5,704 bases of DNA, from contig DATBBL010000348.1 of NCBI GenBank assembly GCA_036271015.1, positions 1-5,704 on the forward strand, given 5' to 3'. This stretch comes from DASUAS01 sp036271015 (GTDB lineage: Bacteria; Actinomycetota; Acidimicrobiia; IMCC26256; DASPTH01). The notes below the pieces were generated by a model, which was not told where the DNA came from, made no database searches, and saw only the letters and a program-made list of their open reading frames with translations. Made by a program: the position numbers and the translations under genes. Shown piece by piece: positions 1 to 5,704 of the stretch. Position 1 is the first letter of the stretch. Every line of letters begins with the position of its first letter.

Positions 1-735
1 GTGCACCAGCGCCAGCGCGGACTCGACCCGGTCGTCGGCGAGGTCGGGGAAGAACTCGGGGAGTTGAGGCGTGGTGAGCATGCCCTTGTAGACCAGGGTG
101 CGGCTCGACAGCGACGGGAAGTAGACCACCTCGTCGCCGGCGCCCGGGCCGTCGAGCTCCGCGAGCTCGTGCTCGCAGCGTTTCCGCACCACGAAGAGCA
201 GCCGGTCGAGCTCGAGGCCGGTGGCACCGCCGGGGTCGGCGACGAACAGCTGCTGGAAGCCGGGCACCACGCTCAGCGCGGTGGGACCGATCATCGACGT
301 GTCGACCGGCACCTCGCGCCACCCGACCACCCGCAGGCCCTCGTCCTCGACGATGGCGTTGATGCGGCCCATGGTCTTCTCCGCCGCCTCCGCGTCGAGC
401 GGGAGGAAGGCGAGGCCCACGCCGTAGGCGCCGGCGGGCGGGAGGGGGAAGTCGACCACCGCCCGGAAGAAGCGGTCGGGGACCTGGAGGAGGATGCCGG
501 CGCCGTCGCCGGTGTTGACCTCGGCACCGGAGGCGCCCCGGTGGTCGAGGTTGCAGAGGGCGTCGAGGGCGTCGGTGACGATCGAGCGGCTGGCCCGGCC
601 CTTGATGTGGCAGATGAACGACACCCCGCAGGCGTCGTGCTCGAAGCGCGGGTCGTAGAGCCCGAACGCGTCGGGGACGCTGCTGAACGGCACGCCACGC
701 GCCACCGGCGGAGCGTCGGAGTTGGGCTTCGTCAT
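1..735 (-). CDS. gltB: Glutamate synthase large subunit, N-terminal part (glutamine amidotransferase domain), truncated by window edge
   Basis: GltB is the large subunit of NADPH-dependent glutamate synthase (GOGAT). It takes ammonia from glutamine and transfers it to 2-oxoglutarate, giving two glutamates, in the cytoplasm. Only 245 codons are present, against roughly 1,500 for the family, so just the class II glutamine amidotransferase (Ntn-type) domain is visible. The signature DACGV places the expected nucleophile at Cys36, leaving a 35-residue propeptide that is normally removed to expose the cysteine. Next come NLDHRGASGAE (62-72), NTGDGAGILLQ (74-84) and SLSSRTLVYKGML (208-220), all typical of GltB. 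I chose the ATG at 733-735, which has a modest TGGA about 6 nt upstream. An in-frame GTG at 748-750 would add five residues but has no better ribosome site. The permease gene lies 105 bp upstream on the same strand; the gap suggests a separate promoter. gltD, if linked, would be beyond the left edge. Confidence 0.96.
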   Translation of the reverse strand, partial: MTKPNSDAPPVARGVPFSSVPDAFGLYDPRFEHDACGVSFICHIKGRASRSIVTDALDALCNLDHRGASGAEVNTGDGAGILLQVPDRFFRAVVDFPLPPAGAYGVGLAFLPLDAEAAEKTMGRINAIVEDEGLRVVGWREVPVDTSMIGPTALSVVPGFQQLFVADPGGATGLELDRLLFVVRKRCEHELAELDGPGAGDEVVYFPSLSSRTLVYKGMLTTPQLPEFFPDLADDRVESALALVH

Positions 736-759
736 CTCACATCCACGCACGTGCGCCAC

Positions 760-780
760 AGCGTTCTGGAACGCAACGCT
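760..780. promoter_or_regulatory. Nested inverted repeat upstream of gltB, possible operator
   Basis: A perfect 6-bp inverted repeat with a 2-bp centre (GCGTTC-TG-GAACGC, 761-774) is nested in a wider one, AGCGTT (760-765) with AACGCT (775-780). The half-site AACGC therefore occurs three times: once inverted and twice as a tandem direct repeat. It lies 25-45 bp upstream of the gltB start, where an operator could sit. No T-run follows on either strand, so a rho-independent terminator is unlikely. The order GTTC..GAAC is opposite to the actinobacterial SOS box (GAAC-N4-GTTC), so LexA is not suggested. The binding protein is unknown. Confidence 0.3.
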
Positions 781-840
781 CTGAAGAGATCCGGTGGACG
801 CAGAGGGACGACGTTGGCCCTTGCTGCGGAAAGGATCAGA

Positions 841-2076
841 TTAGCCGGTCACCTGCAACGTGAGCCACAACATCACCGTTGCCAGCGCGAGGGCGAGCGG
901 GGTGGCGACAGCGCCGAATCGGAAGAACGCCCGCCGGCTGGGCTCGATCCCGGCGGCCCGCACGACCCGCCGCCAGAGCAGCGTCGCCAGCGACCCGGTG
1001 TAGGTGAGATTGGGGCCGACGTTGACCCCCAGCAGCATGGCGAGCAGCAGGCCGGTGCTCCCGGCCGGGACCACCGACGACAACACCAACGTCGCCGGGA
1101 CGTTGTTCACCAGGTTGGCGAGCAGGGCCGCCAGGCCGGTCATGGCCAGCAGCGCCAGCAGGCCGTCGCCGGTGGGAAGCACGTCGCGGGCCGCATCGCC
1201 GAGCCCATGGCTCACCGCGGCGTCGACGACCACCGCCAGCGCGACCACGAAGAGGAGGAACTGTGGCGCCGCCGCGGTCAGGAGGCCGGTCGGGCGGGCG
1301 CGCCGCTTCGTCACCGCGACGCTCCCGACCAAGATCGCGCCGACGAGCGCGATCCAGGCCGGCTGGACGCCGAGTGCGGACCCGACGAAGAACGCGACCA
1401 GGAGTGCCGCGAGGGCGGCGACGACGAACCACGCGAAGGCGTCGAACCGGACCGCCGCTGCCGCAGGGTCGGGCCGGGCCGGTCGGTCGTCGCCGTCGCT
1501 GCGCACCGCGGTGCCGACGACCACCGCCGCCGCCGCCACCGTGGGGAGCGCCATCCGCACCGCGAAGCCACCGAAGGTGAGACCGGTGGCCGAGAAGACG
1601 AGCAGGTTGGTGAGGTTCGACACCGGCAGCAGGCTCGATGACGCGTTCGCGAGCTGCGCGGTCGCGAGCAGCGGCGGATCGGAGCGGGTGCGCCGGGCCT
1701 GCACCAGTTGGACGACGACCGGGGTGAACAACACCGCGGTCGCATCGAGGCTCATGAGCACCGTCACCACGATCGCGACCGCCGACACCGCCAGGACGAG
1801 ACGCCGCGAGGAGCTCGCCCGGGCGCCCATCCACGCGCCCGCGGCGGTGAACAACCCGGCGTCGCGCGCCACCTCGGCCAGCACGAACACCGCGGCCAGG
1901 AACGCGAGAGTCGGCGCGAGGCGGTCGATCGTGTCGCCGACCTCGTCGATCCCGACCAGTCCGGTGACGACCACGAGCACCGCCGCCGGTCCTGCCACCC
2001 AGAGATCGGGCAGCCGCCCCCATGCCACCAACCCCAGCACCGCGGCGAGCACGACCAGGCTCCCCGCGGTCCCCAC
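841..2076 (-). CDS. ArsB/SLC13-type permease (ion transporter superfamily), possible arsenite/anion transporter
   Basis: This is a very hydrophobic integral membrane protein of about 411 residues, close to the usual ArsB length of about 430, with roughly ten or more membrane segments. It shows the two-fold internal repeat of the ion transporter superfamily. The N-half has SLDATAVLFTPVV (109-121) and LPVSNLTNLL (150-159). The C-half has LVNNVPATLVLSS (322-334) and GVNVGPNLTYTGS (350-362). The paired Asn/Pro/Thr-rich hairpins are the expected substrate and ion sites. A charged loop rich in Asp and Arg (about 190-205) separates the halves. The sequence resembles actinobacterial proteins annotated as arsenic transporters, but no arsR, arsC or arsA is nearby, so the substrate is open: arsenite, another oxyanion, dicarboxylate or sodium/proton exchange. 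The start is uncertain. GTG 2074-2076 gives a first membrane segment of family-like length. GTG 2050-2052 has the better ribosome site (GGGGAG at 2060-2065). TTG 2107-2109 would leave only 6 bp to purK. Confidence 0.85.
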   Translation of the reverse strand: MGTAGSLVVLAAVLGLVAWGRLPDLWVAGPAAVLVVVTGLVGIDEVGDTIDRLAPTLAFLAAVFVLAEVARDAGLFTAAGAWMGARASSSRRLVLAVSAVAIVVTVLMSLDATAVLFTPVVVQLVQARRTRSDPPLLATAQLANASSSLLPVSNLTNLLVFSATGLTFGGFAVRMALPTVAAAAVVVGTAVRSDGDDRPARPDPAAAAVRFDAFAWFVVAALAALLVAFFVGSALGVQPAWIALVGAILVGSVAVTKRRARPTGLLTAAAPQFLLFVVALAVVVDAAVSHGLGDAARDVLPTGDGLLALLAMTGLAALLANLVNNVPATLVLSSVVPAGSTGLLLAMLLGVNVGPNLTYTGSLATLLWRRVVRAAGIEPSRRAFFRFGAVATPLALALATVMLWLTLQVTG

Positions 2077-2102
2077 CTCGGGGGTGTACCCGATCCGTGC
2101 GC

Positions 2103-2108
2103 TAGACA
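2103..2108 (+). promoter_or_regulatory. Possible -10 element of a leaderless purK promoter
   Basis: TAGACA is followed by 7 nt and then the purK ATG at 2116, so transcription would begin at or next to the start codon. No Shine-Dalgarno-like sequence precedes that ATG. Leaderless mRNAs are common in actinobacteria and usually carry a TANNNT hexamer at about this distance. Here the last base is A rather than T, and no good -35 is visible, so this is only suggestive. The neighbouring permease 5' end on the opposite strand limits the space available for any purK promoter. Confidence 0.2.
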
Positions 2109-2115
2109 AGACCGG

Positions 2116-3243
2116 ATGGCCGACACCGACTCGTCCAGTGAGCTGGTGGCAGTGCTCGGCGGCGGTCAGCTCGGTCGCATGCTCGGCCTGGCCGGCATCC
2201 CGCTCGGCCTGCGCTTCCGCTTCCTGGACCCGACGGCGGAGGCTCCGGCGCAGGCGGTGGGCGATCTCGTGGTCGGGCCACTCGGCGACGAAGCCGCGCT
2301 CCGCGAGGTCGCGCGGGACGCGCGTGTCGCCACCTACGAGTGGGAGGGCGTGCCCGCCGATGCCGCGCGCTTCCTGGCCGCCTCCGTGCCGGTGCACCCG
2401 GGCGCCCGGTCGCTCGAGGTGTCGCAGGACCGTCTGGTCGAGAAGGACACGTTCCGCCGGCTCGGCATCGGTACGCCCGCGTTCGCGGCGGTCGACGACC
2501 GGGCCGGGCTCCAGCGCGCCGTCGACGAGGTGGGCGGCCTGCCGGCAGTGCTCAAGACCCGGCGCGGTGGCTACGACGGCAAGGGACAGCACGTCCTGCG
2601 CGCGGCGTCCGACCTCGACGCCGCGTACGAAGACCTCGGTGACGCGCCGCTGATCCTGGAGCAGCTGGTGCCGTTCGACCGGGAGCTGTCGGTGCTCGCA
2701 GTGCGCGGGCTCGACGGGGAGGTCGCGTGCTGGCCCCTGGTCGAGAACCGCCACGAGGGCGGCATCCTCCGCATCAGCCGCGCTCCGGCGCCCGGCCTCG
2801 ACGGCGCGCTCCAGCGACGCGGCGAAGAACTGGCCGCGCGCCTGCTGGTCGACCTCGACCACGTCGGCGTCCTCGCGGTGGAGCTCTTCGACGTGGGTGG
2901 CGAGCTCCTGGCCAACGAGATCGCACCGCGGGTGCACAACTCCGGCCACTGGACCATCGAGGGCGCCGAGACCAGCCAGTTCGAGAACCACCTCCGGGCC
3001 ATCCTCGGTCTCCCGCTCGGGGCAACCGTCTCGTTGGGACCCAGCGCCATGCTGAACTGCATCGGCGAGATGCCCGACCGCGACGCGGTGCTCTCGGTGC
3101 CGGGCGCCCACCTGCACCGGTACGGCAAGGCGGCGCGGCCGGGGCGCAAGCTCGGGCATGTCACCGTGACCGCGGGCGACGACGACGAGCTCGCCGCCCG
3201 CCTCGTCGCGTTGAGCGCCCGGCTCAGCCCGACCGCTGCTTGA
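2116..3243 (+). CDS. purK: 5-(carboxyamino)imidazole ribonucleotide synthase (PurK)
   Basis: PurK uses ATP and bicarbonate to carboxylate 5-aminoimidazole ribonucleotide to N5-CAIR, which PurE then rearranges, in cytoplasmic de novo purine synthesis. The protein is full length (375 residues; family about 350-400) and has the three ATP-grasp regions. The N-terminal nucleotide-like fold begins VLGGGQLGRML (13-23), followed by the acidic strand YEWEGVP (74-80). The ATP-grasp core has VLKTRRGGYDGKGQ (145-158), EQLVPFDRELS (182-192) and VENRHEGGI (209-217). The hallmark NEIAPRVHNSGHWT (267-280) and EGAETSQFENHLRAI (282-296) follow, and the C-terminal part has YGKAARPGRKLGH. All expected catalytic and metal-binding segments look intact. 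The ATG at 2116 is the natural start, with family motifs beginning about 10 residues later. It is the only plus-strand gene here. No purE is visible on either side, although the two genes are often adjacent in bacteria. Its last 20 bp overlap the oppositely oriented racemase gene. Confidence 0.97.
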   Translation: MADTDSSSELVAVLGGGQLGRMLGLAGIPLGLRFRFLDPTAEAPAQAVGDLVVGPLGDEAALREVARDARVATYEWEGVPADAARFLAASVPVHPGARSLEVSQDRLVEKDTFRRLGIGTPAFAAVDDRAGLQRAVDEVGGLPAVLKTRRGGYDGKGQHVLRAASDLDAAYEDLGDAPLILEQLVPFDRELSVLAVRGLDGEVACWPLVENRHEGGILRISRAPAPGLDGALQRRGEELAARLLVDLDHVGVLAVELFDVGGELLANEIAPRVHNSGHWTIEGAETSQFENHLRAILGLPLGATVSLGPSAMLNCIGEMPDRDAVLSVPGAHLHRYGKAARPGRKLGHVTVTAGDDDELAARLVALSARLSPTAA

Positions 3244-4375
3244 CCGCCCCCGACGCGGCCAGCTTGGCGATCTCGTCGTCGGTGAAGCCGTACGACGCGA
3301 GCACCGCGTCGGTGTGCTCACCGGGCAACGGCGCGGGACCTTGGATCTCGGCCTCGGTGCGCGAGAAGCGTGGTGCCGGTACCGGTTGCTCCATGCCGTC
3401 GTGCTCGACGATCGAACCGCGTGCCACGAGATGCGCATGGCTGCTCGCCTCGCTCATCGGCAGCACCGGCGCGAAGCAGACGTCGGTCCCCTCGAGTGCC
3501 TCGGTCCACTCCGCCCGCGTCTTCCGCCCGAACACCTCGGTGAGCCGCTCGCGCAGCACCGGCCAGCCGGCGCGGTCCATCTGCGCGGGCAGGTCGTCGT
3601 GACGCACGCCGGTGAGCTCGAGCAGCTGCGCATAGAACTGCGGCTCGATCGAGCCGATCGACACCCAGTGGCCGTCGGCGGTCTCGTACACGTCGTAGTA
3701 CGGCGAACCGGTGTCGAGGAGGTTGGTGCCGCGCTCCTCGCTGAAGAGGCCCATGCCGCGCATGCCCCACATCGGTCCCATGAGGTAGGCGGCGCCGTCG
3801 ACCATGGCCGCGTCGATGACCTGCCCCTGCCCGGAGCCGCGCGCTTCGAACAACGCGCACACGACGCCGAACGCGAGGAACATCGCGCCTCCGCCGTAAT
3901 CACCCATCATGTTCAGCGGTGGTGTCGGAGGTGCGCCGAAGCGACCGAAGTGGGCCAACGCGCCGGCGAGCGAGATGTAGTTGATGTCGTGGCCGGCCGC
4001 GTGCGCCAGCGGGCCGTCCTGACCCCAGCCGGTCATGCGCCCGTACACCACTCGCGGGTTGCGAGCGAGGCACTCCTCGGGACCGAGGCCGAGGCGCTCG
4101 GTGACACCGGGCCGGAAGCCCTCGATCAGCGCGTCGGCCTGCTCCACCAACCGCAGCACGGTCTCGACGCCGTCCGGGAGCTTGAGGTCGACCGCGATGT
4201 CGCGACGACCACGCGCGTCGAACACGAAGCCACTCGGACGCGTCGCGCGCTCGACCAGCTCGACCCGCTCGACCCGCACGACGTCGGCGCCCATGTCCGA
4301 CAGGAGCGTGCCCGCGAAGGGGCCGGGCCCGATGCCGGCGAGCTCGACGACCTTCACCCCGTGCAGTGGTCCCAC
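3224..4375 (-). CDS. mcr: Alpha-methylacyl-CoA racemase (CoA-transferase family III)
   Basis: This enzyme interconverts the R and S forms of 2-methylacyl-CoA thioesters, so that branched-chain fatty acids or sterol side chains can enter S-specific beta-oxidation. The 383-residue protein tracks Mycobacterium tuberculosis Mcr (about 360 residues) along its length, from memory of that sequence. The N-terminus is GPLHGVKVVELAGIGPGPFA (2-21). GFRPGVTERLGLGPEEC (86-102) and RMTGWGQDGP (113-122) follow. The expected catalytic residues are present: His129 in AGHDINYISL, Asp159 in MMGDYGGGAM and Glu244 in SIEPQFY, matching His126, Asp156 and Glu241 of the mycobacterial enzyme. APRFSRTEAEI lies near the end, followed by a C-terminal GEHTDAVLASYGF segment common in family III proteins. 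I chose GTG 4373-4375 because GAAGGA lies 6 nt upstream and the family N-terminus begins there; the in-frame GTG at 4409-4411 adds 12 unrelated residues. A formyl- or acyl-CoA transferase is the main alternative, but the close match to Mcr argues against it. Confidence 0.92.
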   Translation of the reverse strand: MGPLHGVKVVELAGIGPGPFAGTLLSDMGADVVRVERVELVERATRPSGFVFDARGRRDIAVDLKLPDGVETVLRLVEQADALIEGFRPGVTERLGLGPEECLARNPRVVYGRMTGWGQDGPLAHAAGHDINYISLAGALAHFGRFGAPPTPPLNMMGDYGGGAMFLAFGVVCALFEARGSGQGQVIDAAMVDGAAYLMGPMWGMRGMGLFSEERGTNLLDTGSPYYDVYETADGHWVSIGSIEPQFYAQLLELTGVRHDDLPAQMDRAGWPVLRERLTEVFGRKTRAEWTEALEGTDVCFAPVLPMSEASSHAHLVARGSIVEHDGMEQPVPAPRFSRTEAEIQGPAPLPGEHTDAVLASYGFTDDEIAKLAASGAVKQRSG

Positions 4376-4381
4376 CCGTGT

Positions 4382-4387
4382 TCCTTC
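4382..4387 (-). promoter_or_regulatory. Ribosome binding site deciding the racemase start
   Basis: GAAGGA on the minus strand lies 6 nt before the GTG at 4373-4375. It is the clearest Shine-Dalgarno-like site in the window and supports that GTG over the longer in-frame GTG at 4409-4411. Confidence 0.6.
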
Positions 4388-4438
4388 GTTCGACGACGAT
4401 GCCGACCGCACAATGCCACCTGACCGCGGCCGTCATGG

Positions 4439-4474
4439 CCTACCGAGTTGTAGGTAGCCCACAAGCTCCGTCAG
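4439..4474 (-). promoter_or_regulatory. Weak promoter-like pair overlapping an inverted repeat, upstream of the racemase gene
   Basis: On the minus strand, CTGACG (4469-4474) and TACAAC (4447-4452) are separated by 16 bp. Each matches four of six bases of the sigma-70-type -35 and -10 consensus. Transcription from it would give a leader of about 65 nt for the racemase gene. The inverted repeat CCTAC-N6-GTAGG (4439-4454) overlaps the -10 box and could be a repressor site. An alternative pairing, CTACC (4440-4444) with GGTAG (4453-4457), is also possible. Matches this weak arise by chance. Confidence 0.25.
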
Positions 4475-4480
4475 GCCGTG

Positions 4481-4497
4481 GCCGGCGCCGGCGCGCC
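4481..4497. repeat. GC-rich palindrome just past the DUF2207 gene stop
   Basis: GCCGGCGCCGGC (4481-4492) is a perfect 12-bp palindrome, immediately followed and overlapped by the 8-bp palindrome GGCGCGCC (4490-4497). The pair starts two bases beyond the stop codon of the DUF2207 gene on the minus strand. No T-run follows, so a canonical intrinsic terminator cannot be claimed. It may be a GC-rich stem that slows polymerase, or simply base-composition noise. Confidence 0.3.
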
Positions 4498-4498
4498 G

Positions 4499-5704
4499 CT
4501 ACCAGGAGCCGCCGCCGCCCCCACCGCCACCACCGCCGGAGAAGCCGCCGCCGCTGAAGCCGCTGGACCCGGTCGACGACGGCGCCGACGTGAGCGTGCC
4601 TGCGCTCGTCACCGCGAAGCCGTCGATGGCGCTCGAGAACACGAGGTAGTTGAACGCGTGTTGCGAGACGTACCACGACGAGGTGTCCGGCGCGGCGTCG
4701 CCGAGGTCGGCGAACGCCTTGGCCCACTTCTCGGTGGCACCGAAGACCACCGCGTACGGCAGGTACTCGGAGAAGATGTTCTTGCGCTCGGCGAACTCGG
4801 CCCGGCGCTTCTCCGACTCGTCGATGAACCGCTTGAAGCCGAGCGTGTGCCGGAGGGTGGCGTAGCCCTTCGCGGTGCGATGCGGCATCCAACGCGCCGC
4901 GATCAGGAGCAGGATCCCGCCGATGATCACCGGCACGCCCAGCAACGCGGCGTGCGTCTCCGACGCCAGGAGGATCGTGAGCCCCACGCCCGCGACGAGG
5001 ACGACGATGCCCAGGATGCCGTACAGGGCCTTCACCGTTCCCGGCTTGCGGGCGAACCAGCCCTTCGACATGGCGTCGTCCATGAGCTGCTCGCGCACCT
5101 TGGTCATGCGCTCGGCGAACTTGTTGTGGAGGTCCGAGAGCTTCACCTGGTCGCCGTCCGCGAACAGCCCGTCGTAGAGCGTGCGCTCGTAGCGATGCAG
5201 CTCACCCTCCTTGGGGAGCTTCGTGAGCAGCCAGTCGTGCTTGCGCTGGTACCACGCCTTGTCGAGCTCCTCGATCTTCAGGTAGCCGCGCACGGCGAGG
5301 TCGATGATGGTGGCGGTGATGTCGAGCGGGTTGGCCTCGAAGTCGATGAGGGTCCCGAGCTCACCGGGCCGGAGGTTGTCGGGCGGCTCGAACTCGACCG
5401 GCGTCTCCGCCTCGCGCAGTGGCGCGCGCACCTCGTCCTCGCCGCCGTCGGTCGCGTCACCGGGACCATACGCAGCGTCGACCGCGGAGCCGCGGTAGCG
5501 ACGGTCGCGCCCGAACTTCCAGACCAACAGGCCGGCCAGCACCGCGAAGAGCGCCAGGATCCCGCCGGAGATGCCGCCGGTCGCGGGCGTCACCCGGAAC
5601 GCGGACGTGAAGCTGAACCGCTCCTCGAGGATCGGCTTCGGCGACGGCACGATCGCGCCTTTCGGGAGCGCAACCACGAAGGTCATGCTCTCGTACGGGT
5701 TCAA
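4499..5704 (-). CDS. DUF2207 family predicted membrane protein, C-terminal part, truncated by window edge
   Basis: This is a membrane protein of unknown function. The visible 401 residues are the C-terminal part; the family is usually about 550-650 residues, and the signal peptide and most of the extracellular beta-rich domain lie beyond the right edge. The first visible codon is TTG read through, not a credible start. In order: the end of the extracellular DUF2207 domain (1-43); a membrane segment (about 44-63); a charged, Asp/Glu-rich cytoplasmic linker; the family signature NLRPGELGTLIDF (110-122) with DITATIIDLAVRGYLKIEEL (128-147), which looks like a winged-helix-like fold; two further membrane segments (about 226-247 and 252-270); then the conserved stretch FSEYLPYAVVFGATEKWAKAF. 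The end is a low-complexity Ser/Gly/Phe tail closing with ten glycines, Ser and Trp. The stop is TAG at 4499-4501. The racemase gene starts 123 bp downstream on the same strand, so co-transcription is possible but not required. Confidence 0.9.
   Translation of the reverse strand: MNPYESMTFVVALPKGAIVPSPKPILEERFSFTSAFRVTPATGGISGGILALFAVLAGLLVWKFGRDRRYRGSAVDAAYGPGDATDGGEDEVRAPLREAETPVEFEPPDNLRPGELGTLIDFEANPLDITATIIDLAVRGYLKIEELDKAWYQRKHDWLLTKLPKEGELHRYERTLYDGLFADGDQVKLSDLHNKFAERMTKVREQLMDDAMSKGWFARKPGTVKALYGILGIVVLVAGVGLTILLASETHAALLGVPVIIGGILLLIAARWMPHRTAKGYATLRHTLGFKRFIDESEKRRAEFAERKNIFSEYLPYAVVFGATEKWAKAFADLGDAAPDTSSWYVSQHAFNYLVFSSAIDGFAVTSAGTLTSAPSSTGSSGFSGGGFSGGGGGGGGGGSW

Noticed and set aside
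761..774. SOS box (LexA site) before gltB
   Set aside because: The half-sites are in the order GTTC..GAAC with a 2-bp centre. The actinobacterial SOS box is GAAC-N4-GTTC, so orientation and spacing are both wrong.
1..1641. A 546-codon open frame on the plus strand
   Set aside because: It lies opposite gltB and the permease and is dominated by Arg, Gly, Glu and His with no recognisable domain. The minus-strand frames carry the conserved motifs.
2107..2109. TTG as the permease start
   Set aside because: It would leave 6 bp between divergent start codons, has no ribosome site, and adds residues not needed for the first membrane segment.
841..3438. An 865-codon open frame on the minus strand spanning the permease and the whole of purK
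   Set aside because: Only the part up to about 2076 encodes the membrane protein. The rest is antisense to the well-supported purK, is charged low-complexity sequence, and resembles no fold. It is an artefact of high GC, not a fusion protein.
3314..4423. A 369-codon open frame on the plus strand
   Set aside because: It is antisense to the racemase gene, which has all its catalytic residues and a good ribosome site. The plus-strand product is His/Arg/Ala-rich with no family features.
4376..4498. A small gene or RNA gene in the gap upstream of the racemase gene
   Set aside because: No frame has a ribosome site with protein-like composition, and no tRNA cloverleaf or riboswitch-like core is visible. 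Promoter and palindrome elements are the only supportable content.
1..5704. CRISPR array, insertion sequence, phage or defence genes, or a novel multi-gene system
   Set aside because: There are no spaced direct repeats, terminal inverted repeats, transposase, integrase or nuclease motifs. Every long coding region belongs to a recognised family.

Overview
The window is uniformly GC-rich and densely packed with housekeeping-type genes. Its proteins resemble those of actinobacteria: an alpha-methylacyl-CoA racemase very like the mycobacterial Mcr, an ArsB-like permease of the type found in Streptomyces, and a DUF2207 membrane protein with a poly-glycine tail. GTG starts fit the same picture. A high-GC actinobacterium, possibly an acidimicrobial lineage, is my inference; no rRNA or marker gene here settles it.

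Layout, left to right. (1) 1-735, minus: the N-terminal 245 codons of the glutamate synthase large subunit (gltB), cut by the left edge. (2) 736-840: a 105-bp gap with a compact inverted repeat that may be an operator. (3) 841-2076, minus: a complete ArsB/SLC13-type permease. (4) 2077-2115: a very short divergent gap. (5) 2116-3243, plus: complete purK of de novo purine synthesis. (6) 3224-4375, minus: a complete CoA-transferase family III protein, alpha-methylacyl-CoA racemase. Its 3' end overlaps that of purK tail-to-tail by 20 bp. (7) 4376-4498: a 123-bp gap with a weak promoter-like pair, a small inverted repeat and a GC-rich palindrome. (8) 4499-5704, minus: the C-terminal 401 codons of a DUF2207 membrane protein, cut by the right edge.

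The genes do not form one pathway. They cover nitrogen assimilation (GltB), anion or metalloid transport (permease), purine synthesis (PurK), branched-chain acyl-CoA metabolism (Mcr) and an uncharacterised envelope protein (DUF2207). Four of the five genes are on the minus strand and purK alone is on the plus strand. No RNA gene, CRISPR array, insertion sequence, phage gene, defence system or biosynthetic cluster is visible. I found no evidence of a new biological system. The points worth a second look are small: regulatory palindromes, a possible leaderless purK, the convergent gene overlap, and the unassigned permease and DUF2207 protein. Many long open frames opposite the genes are artefacts of high GC. 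No gene-free stretch exceeds 300 bp.
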